Origin: Xanthoparmelia taractica
Lineage: Eukaryota; Ascomycota; Lecanoromycetes; Lecanorales; Parmeliaceae
Reading direction: 5' to 3'
Length of the DNA stretch: 64,000 nt
Assembly: GCA_033085395.1 (NCBI GenBank)
Contig: MU853189.1
Location: 124,001-188,000 of the forward strand
Of the stretch, positions 54,434 to 64,000 are shown in pieces; position 1 is the stretch's first letter; the number at the start of each line of letters is the position of its first letter. The notes beneath the pieces were generated by a model that worked only from the letters and a program-made list of their open reading frames with translations, made no database searches and was not told the DNA's origin. The translations under genes were made by a program, and so were the position numbers.

Positions 54434-56912
54434 TCATTGTTTGAACGATCCGAGCTCGGCGGAGAAATCCGCCTCGACTTGTGCTTCGCTGAGGTCCGCT
54501 TCTCCGCCGTTCATACCGTCGACACCCGGTTCTCCGTCACCATTTGCTTCTCCATCGACACCCGCTTCTCCACCGTTCATATTTTCGGCATCCCCTTCTC
54601 CGGTCTCCGCCGTCTCACCCTCATCGTCTTGGTCTTGACCGGGGTCCACCTGTGTCTCTGCTTTTTTGGCATTTTTCTTGGCAGTCGCAAGGTTAATAGC
54701 TGCTTGAGCTATGCTCATTACCCCAGTCAAGACAGAAACTCCGGGGCCCAGGACCCCACTATTCCTCTTCAGCCCGGCCGTTATAGCATCCAACCAACCC
54801 TCCTGCTGTAGCGACTCCATCGGTGTCTGCAAGAGGGCTTCCAAAGCGGCTTCACCGGCGATAGCTCGTTGCGCCATGGCGTTGTAAGTATACTCGGAAG
54901 ACGCTGGGTTGTTAACGTCAGCTTCGGGGTCCGAGTCGACAGCCGCTTCGGTACCATCGTCGAGGCGAGGAAGCCCAGATTCCGCTACACTACCCAATAT
55001 CGGGCCGATTACACGAAGTGCTTTGCCAATGATCCGACCAATGTTGAATTCCGTATTCGCAAAAGCTTTAGCATCATCCATAGTGAGGCTCTCGGTAATC
55101 TTTGAGATGAATTGTTCTGCATTTGCATCAAGGCGGGGGCCAAGACCGAGAGTGTTGGTATCCTCGGATGTGGGAATGCGCGCTGGCTCAAATCCTGCCT
55201 CGCCCTTTTGCTTTTGAGACAACGTCAATCCTCCCGTCGTCGCACGCCAGACAGGCTCCATGACAAATGGCATGATCACTGGCGCGGCACGCTTGCAACT
55301 TGGTTGAAGTTTTTTAACGATGGGCTGCATCCGCTGGAATATGCCTAGATCTTTGCACTTGGAAGGGCCAAGGTGCACAATGGTGGTCAGTGCAGCCTCT
55401 CCAAGCATAGCTCGTTCAGCTACCCCTTCAAAGGAATAAGCCTCGTCCAATGAAGATTCCCTCTTTTTTTTAAGTATTTGGCCGACCGCGCCCAGACCAA
55501 TACTTGCAATCATCCCCAAAGGCCCAGAGACTTGTAAACCAGTTCGAATGAGACCGAAGAAGCCTTCGTCGAGTGTGGCTTCAGGGTCGGGCTGCTCCGA
55601 AGGGATATTGGCTTCAGTGTCACCCACATCTTCGTCAGGACCCCCAGTACCCGTTTCATCGGATGCGTCGGCTTGATCGCTCAAGGCTGATTCCTTGGTT
55701 GGTACTGTCACCCACGACAACCAATCCGCTCGTTGGCCGTTTATCATAACATCAACACTGTTGTGCGATCCTGTCGATTTTCCTTTGAGAGCAGCAACAG
55801 CAGCGTCAAACGGATTACCCAAAGGTCCTGCGATGAGCGAGGCCGAATTCGGATTTCCGCCAAGGACGTGTACCCCTATAGAGGCCATATCGGATTTGCG
55901 GATCACAGGGGAGCCTGAATTCCCTACAAAACTTTAGCTGGAGGTAATGTCACCATGTCCGTCATTACGTACCCCCAAAAGTGTCGATTCTGTATTCAAG
56001 CATCTTATCTTTTGCCTCGGAGACGTTGAATGTCGTAGGACTATACATGTCGTACATGAACTTTCAGGTGTCAGACTACTTTGAACCAAGACAACACGAG
56101 GGGAAAACTTACCGCACCATGCTCCTTCGATTTGGGATTCATAAAGTCGCCAGGGTATCCTACTACACCCAAAACCACTTTCGAACCAGTCAATGGAGTT
56201 GGCTGATACTTTATGGGTTTTGTTCCGGTAAATGGCCGATCGACTTGTATGAAGGATACGTCACGAGGCTCATTGTCCCCACTAGTGAGCCAACCTTGAG
56301 GAGCAGCGATCCGTTTCCCAGTCCGAAACTGCACGGCATTGTTGTTGTTGTCCTTGACCGACTCCTTACCGTTATAGCCAATGTACGCCTTGACAATCGT
56401 CAGCCTCCCAAGGGAGTGCGACCAATCGTAGGAGCAATGGCCGGCGGTCACAATCGTATCGCTGTTGATGAGCCAGCCTGTAGCCATCGCCCAAGGGGCG
56501 TTCTCGTCTTGGCCAGCGAAGCGAAGAAACAGTTTGACAATAGCTTAATTTCCGATTAGAAGTGCTTTCTTGCAAAAAGAAAAAGGCTTGCCAGGATAAG
56601 CTTACAGCGGTACTTGCCGCCAGGCATGAAATCTTTTTTGCTGACCCTCTTCCGACCATCCTCCCCGATAACTGATTCGTCCTTGTGACCAATAGGACCC
56701 GCGAACAGAGACTCGGTCTTCTCTGGAACCTCAAGCTCGGTGCTTTGAAGGCTCCAAACACCGAACTTGACATTTTTGGATTGTGGAATCACCGGCTGAG
56801 TAATGGGTTTCTTATGCTGGGTGATGGGTTTTGGCAGGGGATTTGGTTTCTTAGCATCATTGGGATGCTTGCTGGTAGCTGTCAATACAGGACCCGGAGT
56901 CGCAGATGGCAT
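54434..56912 (-). CDS. Trypsin-like serine protease with long repeated C-terminal region
   Basis: Exons (minus) 56912-56606, 56543-56113, 56060-55973 and 55923-54434, phases 1, 0, 1, about 771 aa. Catalytic triad: His in IVTAGHCSYD, Asp in EPRDVSFIQVD, Ser in FGGNSGSPVIR, the last spanning an intron. The protease domain (about 85-330) resembles fungal V8/trypsin-like enzymes. The C-terminal ~430 residues hold repeated units: YSFEGVAERAMLGEAALTTI near residue ~455 and YTYNAMAQRAIAGEAALEAL near ~630, each near small-residue helices (GLIRTGLQVSGPLGMIASIG, GVSVLTGVMSIAQAA). The tail is acidic, Gly/Glu-rich. No signal peptide is evident. A TATA box lies upstream. Confidence 0.85.
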
Positions 56913-57060
56913 GATACTGGCGAGGTGCTCAGACAGTTGTAGCACTGTTTGGTTTCAACGAGGTACTGAATCTGGGGATTATAGCAGTGATAACTGATAG
57001 TGTCGATGGAGTTGGATATTGATGGAGAAAAAGAAGAAGGAAAGACAACGATGGGACCCC

Positions 57061-57069
57061 TTATATATA
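57061..57069 (-). promoter_or_regulatory. TATA-like box of the serine protease gene
   Basis: TATATATAA on the minus strand about 150 bp upstream of the ATG at 56912. Confidence 0.5.
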
Positions 57070-57209
57070 CGTTCATATGCATGGAAGCGCGAAGATTCGA
57101 TGGAACTCTCATTGTAAGCGCAGTAAGCCTGCAGCAATGGTTCTCCTCACGGCGGCTCAAGGGATGCACATTTCGTATTGCTGGCAGAGACTGAACCTCG
57201 TGACCGAAG

Positions 57210-57671
57210 TCATGTGAGGTTATTAGAGGTCATCATTCGACCGGAAGAGATGCAACCTGTATCATATTGAACATAAAGCGCCACACAATGGGAGTGAAAC
57301 TCACTAATGTACTCATGCACCGTAAGCAAGTACAGTCTTACGAGCGGGAGATCATGCAGCTGGTATTGTGTTGCGCGTTGTAGAGTTAATGGACATTGTG
57401 AATCACGGTGTCGGTGTGTCGTAGCGCAGGTGAGTCTTGGCAACAAGTTTATGCAGGCAGACACCTCCTCGGTACCACACCTGCCTGTCACATGCGTATA
57501 CGAGCTAGAACACCTTCCAGTCGCCAGCTTCTCTTTTCTAAAGCGGTCCAGAAAGATTTTTAGATGCATGTCGAGGGCTGCTGCCAAGGTTTGAACATCT
57601 TCAATATCATCTGCCTCCGCCAAGCCCCGCAAGAAGGCCATCTGTAACCGCTCGTATTGCTCCTCAGTCAT
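57210..57671 (-). CDS. Small ORF with a homeodomain-like stretch
   Basis: 153 codons from ATG at 57671. The first ~54 residues (MTEEQYERLQMAFLRGLAEA, then DDIEDVQTLAAALDMHLKIF and LDRFRKEKLA) have the spacing of homeodomain helices 1 and 2, but the recognition helix lacks the WFxNxR core. The remainder is irregular and may be non-coding, so the true gene may splice after residue ~54. Low confidence. Confidence 0.3.
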   Translation of the reverse strand: MTEEQYERLQMAFLRGLAEADDIEDVQTLAAALDMHLKIFLDRFRKEKLATGRCSSSYTHVTGRCGTEEVSACINLLPRLTCATTHRHRDSQCPLTLQRATQYQLHDLPLVRLYLLTVHEYISEFHSHCVALYVQYDTGCISSGRMMTSNNLT

Positions 57672-57689
57672 CCGAAGCCACCGGTTCAA

Positions 57690-59013
57690 GATGCCATTGC
57701 TGTTTCTTTATGCTATTGGCAGAATCCGCGACCGTGCATTTGATGGATGCTATTTGGCCCATTGGGGCGCATCTGCTATGCTTGCAACCATAAGCGATGA
57801 AACTCTCGTGTCATCTTCTGAGCATATTGATGCTTTTTCCTCGGACCTAAAACGCGTATGTTCATCCAAATCATGGTGTTGTTGCGTAGATTGGCGATAG
57901 TCTTGCCCGCAGCAACGTTGGTATCGGTGAAGGAAAACAACTATCTGAGTGGATAACTTCAATGTTGTGCTCGATGCCTCCCTATTACCTGTCAACGCCT
58001 ACAATTTATCGCCGAGAAGCCTCCTCTTCTGCAATTACCTCCTGATACTGACACAATTTTTGCATTCACCGCATCTTTGCTGACTGTTCTCCTCGCCGTA
58101 CCTTCGGACTCGCCGTGTATGGGTGAATCGCTGTCCCCAGTTTCGAATACTTTGGGAGGTGCGCCTCGAAGAACCTCTTCCCCGTAGAGAAATAATGGCT
58201 TGAATAGGCTCTCCTGGCACCTGGGGCATCTTGACCCGATCATATCCTACAGCTTGAACTAAAAGTCTCTTGTCAGCGACGCTATGCCCAAAGCCCGAAT
58301 GGTCTCTCGGATATCATCTTCATGTTTGTTACGATGTTTCGATTGAGACATAATCAGTGAAGAACTAATATAAAAGAAGCGTAATACTATAGATAAAATT
58401 ATAGAACGATAAGATATCTTTGAATATCCGCAATCTCATGAAGACTGTAATTTCAAAGTTTAAGAACGGGCTTGACGTATCTTGAACAGAACGCCCGAGA
58501 CCATCGGCCCCTAAGATACGCTAAGCCTTTATGTCGGAGCACAGTGTGTCATACATCTACCATTAAATTTAGATATACTGTAGATTGGTTCCTGGGCGAG
58601 AGTGTAGCGTCTGGTATCTCTCCAGGCTCTGACGACCCGTCAGCGATACCACGGAAAGACCTGAAAGTGAGATCCACATCTTACAGTGCTGATACCCGCA
58701 CCCATGCCGTCAATTGAGGCGGATGAGCTGCCTGATAATTGTCCAGATGTAGTGTGTGGCCAGTGCTCAAGCATCAAAAACCATTTAATCAAGATCCACG
58801 TTGCTGATGAAGGAAAGGGGCTCTCCAAAGAATCTTCATAACGTGCAATTCTATCATGAGGAATCTGCTTATCTCAATGCAGTGTTGAATTCAAGGCCAG
58901 CCAATTCTTCACCAAATGTAGACAATGTTTGCGATTCTCAATGTGTATCCACAGGACCGTCGGAAGAGTGCCCACAAATTCGCCCCTAGCAGCCATGGCC
59001 TGGGCACAGGATG
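57690..59013. other. Region without confident gene
   Basis: Short frames only, for example a Cys-containing minus frame near 58243-58035 (IGSRCPRCQESLFKPL) that could be part of a decayed gene. Nothing is firm. Confidence 0.35.
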
Positions 59014-59526
59014 TTACTGTTGCGAATCTTGACATACATAGCAGCAGTAGCAAGTCGAGCTAGCCAGCCCCCGTAGGCCCGCACGACAGCCGCATCTTTT
59101 GGCATCTTCCAGCAGCTCTTCCCACCTATTGATAGTGACGAGGTGTACCTCGGGCACGGCGCGACAGTCACAGTCTGTGTGGCGGCAAATTGGTCCTGAA
59201 TTGTTCGTGTTGGTAAGGCTGGGACTTGCGACTGCTGCTAGAGCATCGAAATCTGCATCCCATTCACCGCAATCATGCACGGAAATGAGAGTCTCCAGGA
59301 AAAATGCTTCCCTATTTCGGCCGTCGTGGTCATTAAAATCCAATGGGAACTCGTACCCAGAGAAGCCAAGATGAAGCGTAATGCCCTGAAAGTTATTCTC
59401 CAATTTGCCGTCGTAGGGATGATGGTTAATGACTTGATAAGTCTCTAGGTCCAAGTTTTCCGTACACGGACTGATGGGAAGAACCACGAATGCGATGTCT
59501 GCTCGCCCAAAGGGCCACGAAGACAA
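59014..59526 (-). CDS. Possible partial gene, unrecognised
   Basis: The frame of about 170 codons lacks an ATG at its start, so it would be an internal or 3' exon. Composition is protein-like (GFSGYEFPLDFNDHDGRNRE, VHDCGEWDADFDALAAVASP), with Cys-rich clusters (RHTDCDCRAVPE, STCYCCYVC). No family is recognised. Confidence 0.3.
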   Translation of the reverse strand: MSSWPFGRADIAFVVLPISPCTENLDLETYQVINHHPYDGKLENNFQGITLHLGFSGYEFPLDFNDHDGRNREAFFLETLISVHDCGEWDADFDALAAVASPSLTNTNNSGPICRHTDCDCRAVPEVHLVTINRWEELLEDAKRCGCRAGLRGLASSTCYCCYVCQDSQQ

Positions 59527-59884
59527 AGCGCGGACGGGATTACTTCACCGAGTTCAACAATCTGGAGGCGTGTGATGTATACAGTAATTGATGGTGCGAG
59601 ACAGTTCGGCACTTCCGAGTCAGTCCACTGTTGGTGCTAAGAGATATGAATACCTGCTGGCTATCTCACTGGGAGTACATTTGTGATGATAGACTGCAAA
59701 CTCGCGAGCGCTTTCAAGAAAAGCGGATTTCAGCAAGGCTAGAGGTGTCTGCTCATTGCTCACCCCCTGCAAAGGAGTCTATAAGAAATTTGCTTAAACT
59801 TCAAGCCGCTAAATCAAGGTAGATGGAATTTCATTTTCCACATGCTTCGGCAGAACAATTCTTTCAAACTCGAGGAATATCTCC
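59527..59884. other. Intergenic, nothing recognised
   Basis: No supported gene. It holds the 3' side of the broken hydrolase. Confidence 0.4.
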
Positions 59885-60587
59885 TCACTTCAGATATATT
59901 CCAAAAAACTCAACAAGCTTTGGGACAGCATCCTTCGGGTCGTCATAGAGACCGAAGTGATTCTTCCCTTCAATGGTGAAAAGCTCCTTGGGTTCCTTAG
60001 CAGCTTCAATGGCTGCCTTACTGTAATGCAGAGTCTGAGCATTGGTGCCCGCAACCATCAGCAACGGCCGAGGTGAGATAAGATGCTGGAAGTTGAACGA
60101 GTTATAGCTGACCATGAGATCGTAGCTCATAAGTGGCACCTTCTGGTCTGAACGCTCGTGGTGTCCGCGCTTGGCTCCATAGTAAGCTGTAGCATCTTTA
60201 AAGAACCAATCCGCACCCTCTGATATTTGAGCAGGGTCGGTGGGAAACATGGGCGGTGCCTTAGTATGGGTCTACCTGACCGCGAAGAGTGGTCAAGTAA
60301 CTCACAGCGGCCTTGTTGTCTTCCGCCCGCTGGTGGGGATCTTCGGGGCCACGAGGCTCGCCTGTGCTCTCGCCTTGGTAGCCTGCATCGAATGAGAGAG
60401 TGCAGAAGACTTCTTTAGCGAGGAATCGCGCGTAGTCTGCGGATGTGTGCTCTTTCACTCCAGTCATGGGGTGAGAGACCACAACGTCGGTACCGTTGCG
60501 ATCTGGTGAACCTCCTACCGGGGCGTAGAGCTCCCCGCTGATGTTTAGGATAAGAGATGGGAAGTGTACCTTCTTTGGCGAAATCAT
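59885..60587 (-). pseudogene. Alpha/beta hydrolase with core deleted
   Basis: The N-terminal part (60587-60261) has ISGELYAPVGGS, VVVSHPMTGVKEHTSADYAR and FDAGYQGESTGEPRG, then VSYLTTLRGQVDPY and a stop. The C-terminal part (60250-59885) resumes with GADWFFKDATAYYGAKRGHH, YNSFNFQHLISPRPLLMVAG and the His region EGKNHFGLYDDP. The segment expected between VDP and this part, about 100 residues with the nucleophile elbow, is missing, and the two halves are separated by a stop. The enzyme should be inactive. An unannotated splice cannot restore the missing core, since only 10 bp lie between the halves. Confidence 0.7.
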
Positions 60588-60820
60588 TGTGTCCTAACAA
60601 GACACCTCGTTTTAAGAGAAGGAGAATAGAACGTCAACAACGAGGGCATAACAGCTGCGAGCCCTTTCAAGTACTGCGGGGTCACCTAGCCCTAGCCCGA
60701 CCCTGATCTTTCATATTGGGTTAGATCAGGGTTGAGTTAGGGCTTGGCCACAACCCTTCTACCGCCGACCGAGAAGGCGCCTTGTAGGAGATCCCCTGCA
60801 CTCGAAGCGCTCATGTCATT

Positions 60821-62750
60821 ATGTCGGGCATTGAGGCAGCCGGCCTCGTGCTTGCTGTATTCCCAATCGTGGTCAATGGTCTGCAGCAGTTCACAGAGGG
60901 TCTGGAGACCATCAAGAACTGGAAACGGTATCATCGAGAACTGGCCAAGTATTCTCGAACTCTTGAGACACAAAGGATCGTCTACCTCAACACTATCGAA
61001 AGGTTATTCGAGGGTATCATCCAGTCGAACGATGAACTAGAAGCCTTCATGAATGATCCAGCGGGAGCCTTCTCCCGCAACCCACAATACGAAGAACGGC
61101 TGTGCGCTCGCCTGGGGCGATCCTACGGCAACTATAGCAGGATCATGGCAGATATGTTGGATGCTTTGAAAACGGCTCGGAAGGAACTGGGAATAGACGA
61201 GAATGGAAAGGTCCGCCCCATTCTGCTATATTCATATCTACCGCCCAATTTTCTCCACTATCATGCATTAGCTGACGCTCTTGCTTTGCTCTACTAGATC
61301 CTTTGGAACGACTACTCCTCCCCCGAACGACAATTCAAGAGGCTGAAGCTCGCATTATCCAAGAATGTATACGCAGACCTCCTTGCGGAGATTAAGGAAG
61401 CCAATCATGAGCTCAAAGAGTTCACCAAGGACGGTTACATCCTCGAGTCCAACAGAGACAAGCGTCGATCAAAGCGTCAACCAGTGGACTTTAAACTCAT
61501 CAGACGTCAGGCTAGAAGTCTCTATAATGTCATGGTCACAGGAAGATCATGGAGATGTGGATGCCGGAAGTATCATGTGGCTAGCTTGCGATTGGAGCCA
61601 AGACCTTGGGAGGAGGACAAGGGCAAAGACAACGCTGCTGCAAAACCGCACCTGAAGTTCAGAATCTTGCTGTCTAAGTCGTGCCTAGACGATGGTCTTG
61701 ATGTCAGATGGAAGTGGCGAGAGATCGAGATTGAGCCAGTGGACACGCCTAAATGTTCAAAGACTGAATATGAAACCGACACTCAAACGATGGGCATTGC
61801 AACATTATCTCTTGTCTCGTCGTATGTATCGAGACCCCCGAATCCTGCGGTTGGCTCAAGCTAATGCCAGAGTAAGTGCTACACCACTTGCAAAGACGAA
61901 AGCCGTCACTTTTGCAGTTACTCCACCTGCGACATCCACCTGGCTTCCTGTCATGACAGAGACCGCTTATACAGGAATGGGCCCGATCAATGATATATGT
62001 ACTGCGGTATACGGACAAGATAGTGTCAGGCAGTGCATAGGCTTTCTCACAGATGAAAGTCTCGACCAACACCGCCATAATGTGTATCTTGTTGATGAGA
62101 ACGTCAGACAGGGGGTTGATCCCAAGTCACTCGAATATCTTTTGCAAGTCTCGAAACAACGAGGTCCGGGTTTTAGTCTAAGTCGCCGAGATCGCTTGTA
62201 CATCGCCGTTACATTGGCGTCCAGCGTGCTCCAGTTGGATGGGACCTCCTGGTTGAAGAGACAATGGAGAAGTGGCGACATCCTCTTCTTACCTCTTGAG
62301 GATCCGACAACGTCCACGCCAAGAGTTGACTTTGCGCATCCGTACGTATCACGGAAGGTTTCTCCAGAGGATGCAAATACAACTCCAGTCGCGAATACCA
62401 GTGGGATTACAATTGCTCATCGCATCCCAAGCGAGGTCCTGTTTGTGCTTGGCATCACGCTCACTGAGCTCTGCTTTGGGCAGAATATATACGACATGCG
62501 AATAGAGGAGGATATCGACAAAACAGAGATAATAACCAACTTTAACACTGCGAGTCGTCTCATTGACTACGTATACAATGAGAGCGGGAGCAGGTATGGG
62601 GACGTCGTCCGGAGGTGCTTAAAGTGCCCCCCTGATGTTCGGGACGCTAGCCTTGACAATGAGGAGTTTCAAGAAGCTGTCTTCGAATCCATTATCACAC
62701 CACTCAGACAGGACTTTGAGGACTTCAACGGAGGTTCCCGGATTCGGTGA
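60821..62750 (+). CDS. DUF7580-type fungal protein (NLR/HeLo-like N-terminus)
   Basis: Exons 60821-61210, 61298-61821 and 61871-62750 (phases 0 and 2), 597 aa. It begins MSGIEAAGLVLAVFPIVVNG, the hydrophobic helix typical of fungal STAND/HeLo-like N-terminal regions, then a helical bundle (FTEGLETIKNWKRYHRELAK, FKRLKLALSKNVYADLLAEI). The C-terminal part has RRDRLYIAVTLASSVLQLDG, TSWLKRQW, ILFLPLEDP, SEVLFVLGITLTELCFGQ and YGDVVRRCLKC, a kinase-remnant-like pattern seen in DUF7580 proteins. Function is unknown; similarity to fungal self-recognition proteins is inferred. Confidence 0.8.
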
Positions 62751-63798
62751 AGTGAGTAAGAGAGATAGATCAGCTGAGCTTTGATCAGCAAAACTAAAGC
62801 TACGGCTGACCCGAACATCGATGCAATATCGTGTTTCTTGCCCACCGGGCCCTGAAGGTTAGTGGGTCTTATGTCATCGAAATCGTCGGTAATCAAGACC
62901 ATAACTTACGGATCGTTCACCAAGGACCTGGTCACCAGTACCCTTCGCTTCGTCATAAATTGAGCTTCCTGTACAGACGGTCACTGTTCAGGAAGTTCCA
63001 TCCGCCAAAGGACAGCTACATCAGCACCAACGGCCAGCATCAGTGACGACGAGATCAACCTACTGGGTACATGGCAAATACGCCCCTGTATATCGTGAAC
63101 CCGTCACGCATACTCGACGCATCCTCGCTACAGGGTAAGCGCTATGGTGTGCTCAGGCCTGCTGCCTCTGGAGGTGGGGCGGTTCAATCATGTATGTGCA
63201 TATCTAGGTGAAGGAGACATATCTGTGCGTGTGCTATTTAGTGGAATATGAGACGACAGATTCAAACTAAAAATGAACACCCCACGAGACCTTAAGAGAG
63301 AGCATATACCCATTTCATGCAAAATTTTGCGAGAGAATGTAATATTCACACCAAGCATTCTTTGTTTGAAAAACATCGGCATTGATGTACTATAACTATA
63401 ATTATAACTATAACTATAACTATAGTCTATTGTAAGGACAGACAGTAGTATAGGCCGTCATAGCTTTTGCTTCGTCAATAGCGCTAATATGTAACTGATA
63501 TCATTGTTTGTGTGCTTTTGTTGCTCGGGTCCATTCTGAATCAACCTTCTCTTTCCCCGTAACGCTTCGTTCAATAATAAAGATGAAAGAAAAGAAAAGG
63601 GAAGAAGAACAGGGTGTGTTTAGATCGATCGTACTGTTGCAATTTGAAATATCAAACGTCAAACAACAAGCGTGGTAGGGAACATTCTATGCTAGGCACC
63701 TCGTATCAGCGTATGCACGTTCTCAGAATGAGATGAGATGAGTGGATATCTTACCTCGAGGGTTCGCAACTCCACTCTTCTCTGACCCTTCCCCCCTT
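62751..63798. other. Intergenic with TATAAC repeat
   Basis: No supported gene. A (TATAAC)-type microsatellite at about 63391-63424 and an A/G-rich stretch at about 63580-63612. Confidence 0.5.
63391..63424 (+). repeat. (TATAAC)n microsatellite
   Basis: Five to six ACTATA/TATAAC units. Confidence 0.85.
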
Positions 63799-64000
63799 TC
63801 ACTTCCCATCCCCCTCCATCTCCTCCCCACCTCCTTTACCCTCTCTCTCAATCTCCACCTCACGCCCTTTACTCCCCCCACCGCCCTCCTCCTGCCGCTG
63901 AATCTCCTCCACAATACCCCCCACCTCCCTCGCCACCTCCTCCGCAAACGCCCTCGCGGCCCCCTCATCCATCAGCGACCCATCGCATCGGATGGAGAAA
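63799..64000 (-). CDS. 3' end of an unrecognised gene (window edge)
   Basis: The minus strand from the window edge reads SIRCDGSLMDEGAARAFAEE, then VAREVGGIVEEIQRQEEGGG and a charged Gly/Glu/Lys tail to TGA at 63801-63799. The helical, Glu-rich composition and a clean frame of 66 codons suggest the true C-terminus of a protein whose start lies outside. Family unknown. Confidence 0.5.
   Translation of the reverse strand, partial: FSIRCDGSLMDEGAARAFAEEVAREVGGIVEEIQRQEEGGGGSKGREVEIEREGKGGGEEMEGDGK

Noticed and set aside
63391..63424. TATAAC repeat as a telomere remnant
   Set aside because: It does not match TTAGGG-type fungal telomeres and is only about 34 bp.
1..64000. tRNA or rRNA genes
   Set aside because: No cloverleaf-like A/B box arrangement or rRNA core sequence was recognised on reading; a covariance-model search would be decisive.

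Overview
The window is nuclear DNA of a filamentous ascomycete (Pezizomycotina). This rests on many short 50-180 bp introns, typical fungal families (HET domain, highly reducing PKS, GH72 Gel/Gas, GH5 mannanase, Mak32, Sds3-like, CmcJ/AsaB-like), and AT-rich repeats with C-to-T / G-to-A decay of the kind left by repeat-induced point mutation (RIP). A Dothideomycete is plausible, but the sequence does not settle the class.

Layout: 0-26 kb is a gene-rich, ordinary region. It holds a large unknown protein, an Sds3-like deacetylase-complex subunit, a divergent pair made of GPI15/PIG-H and an RS-domain Hub1/UBL5 protein, a small cysteine-rich secreted candidate, a second divergent pair made of a Mak32-like PfkB protein and a 19-exon ribose-phosphate pyrophosphokinase, an AsaB/CmcJ-type enzyme, a type II membrane PLOD-like glycosyltransferase, a GH5 mannanase, a GH72 glucanosyltransferase and a BTB-like protein.

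26-54 kb is an accessory compartment. A 2.8-kb interval bounded by inverted repeats and (TA)n tracts carries an intact lipase-like alpha/beta hydrolase. It is followed by a full-length GH76-like gene in one unbroken frame with a dozen stops, mostly at expected Trp codons (RIP). Several TA-flanked terminal-inverted-repeat (TIR) elements and MITEs follow, including a MITE family present twice, a relic with its internally deleted derivative, and a degraded Tc1/mariner transposase. Among them lie a HET-domain gene frameshifted by a 25-bp tandem duplication, and a highly reducing PKS (KS-AT-DH-MT-ER-KR-ACP) that is 5'-truncated next to transposon DNA, frameshifted twice and interrupted by three stops. 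A zinc-finger/ubiquitin-like-domain gene with a 156-bp tandem duplication lies near the right side, followed by another TIR element.

54-64 kb returns to genes: a trypsin-like serine protease with a long repeated C-terminal region, small uncertain ORFs, an alpha/beta hydrolase with its core deleted, a DUF7580-like protein, and the 3' end of an unknown gene at the window edge. Exon coordinates were assigned by hand from splice consensus, phase and family conservation. No RNA gene or CRISPR array was recognised.
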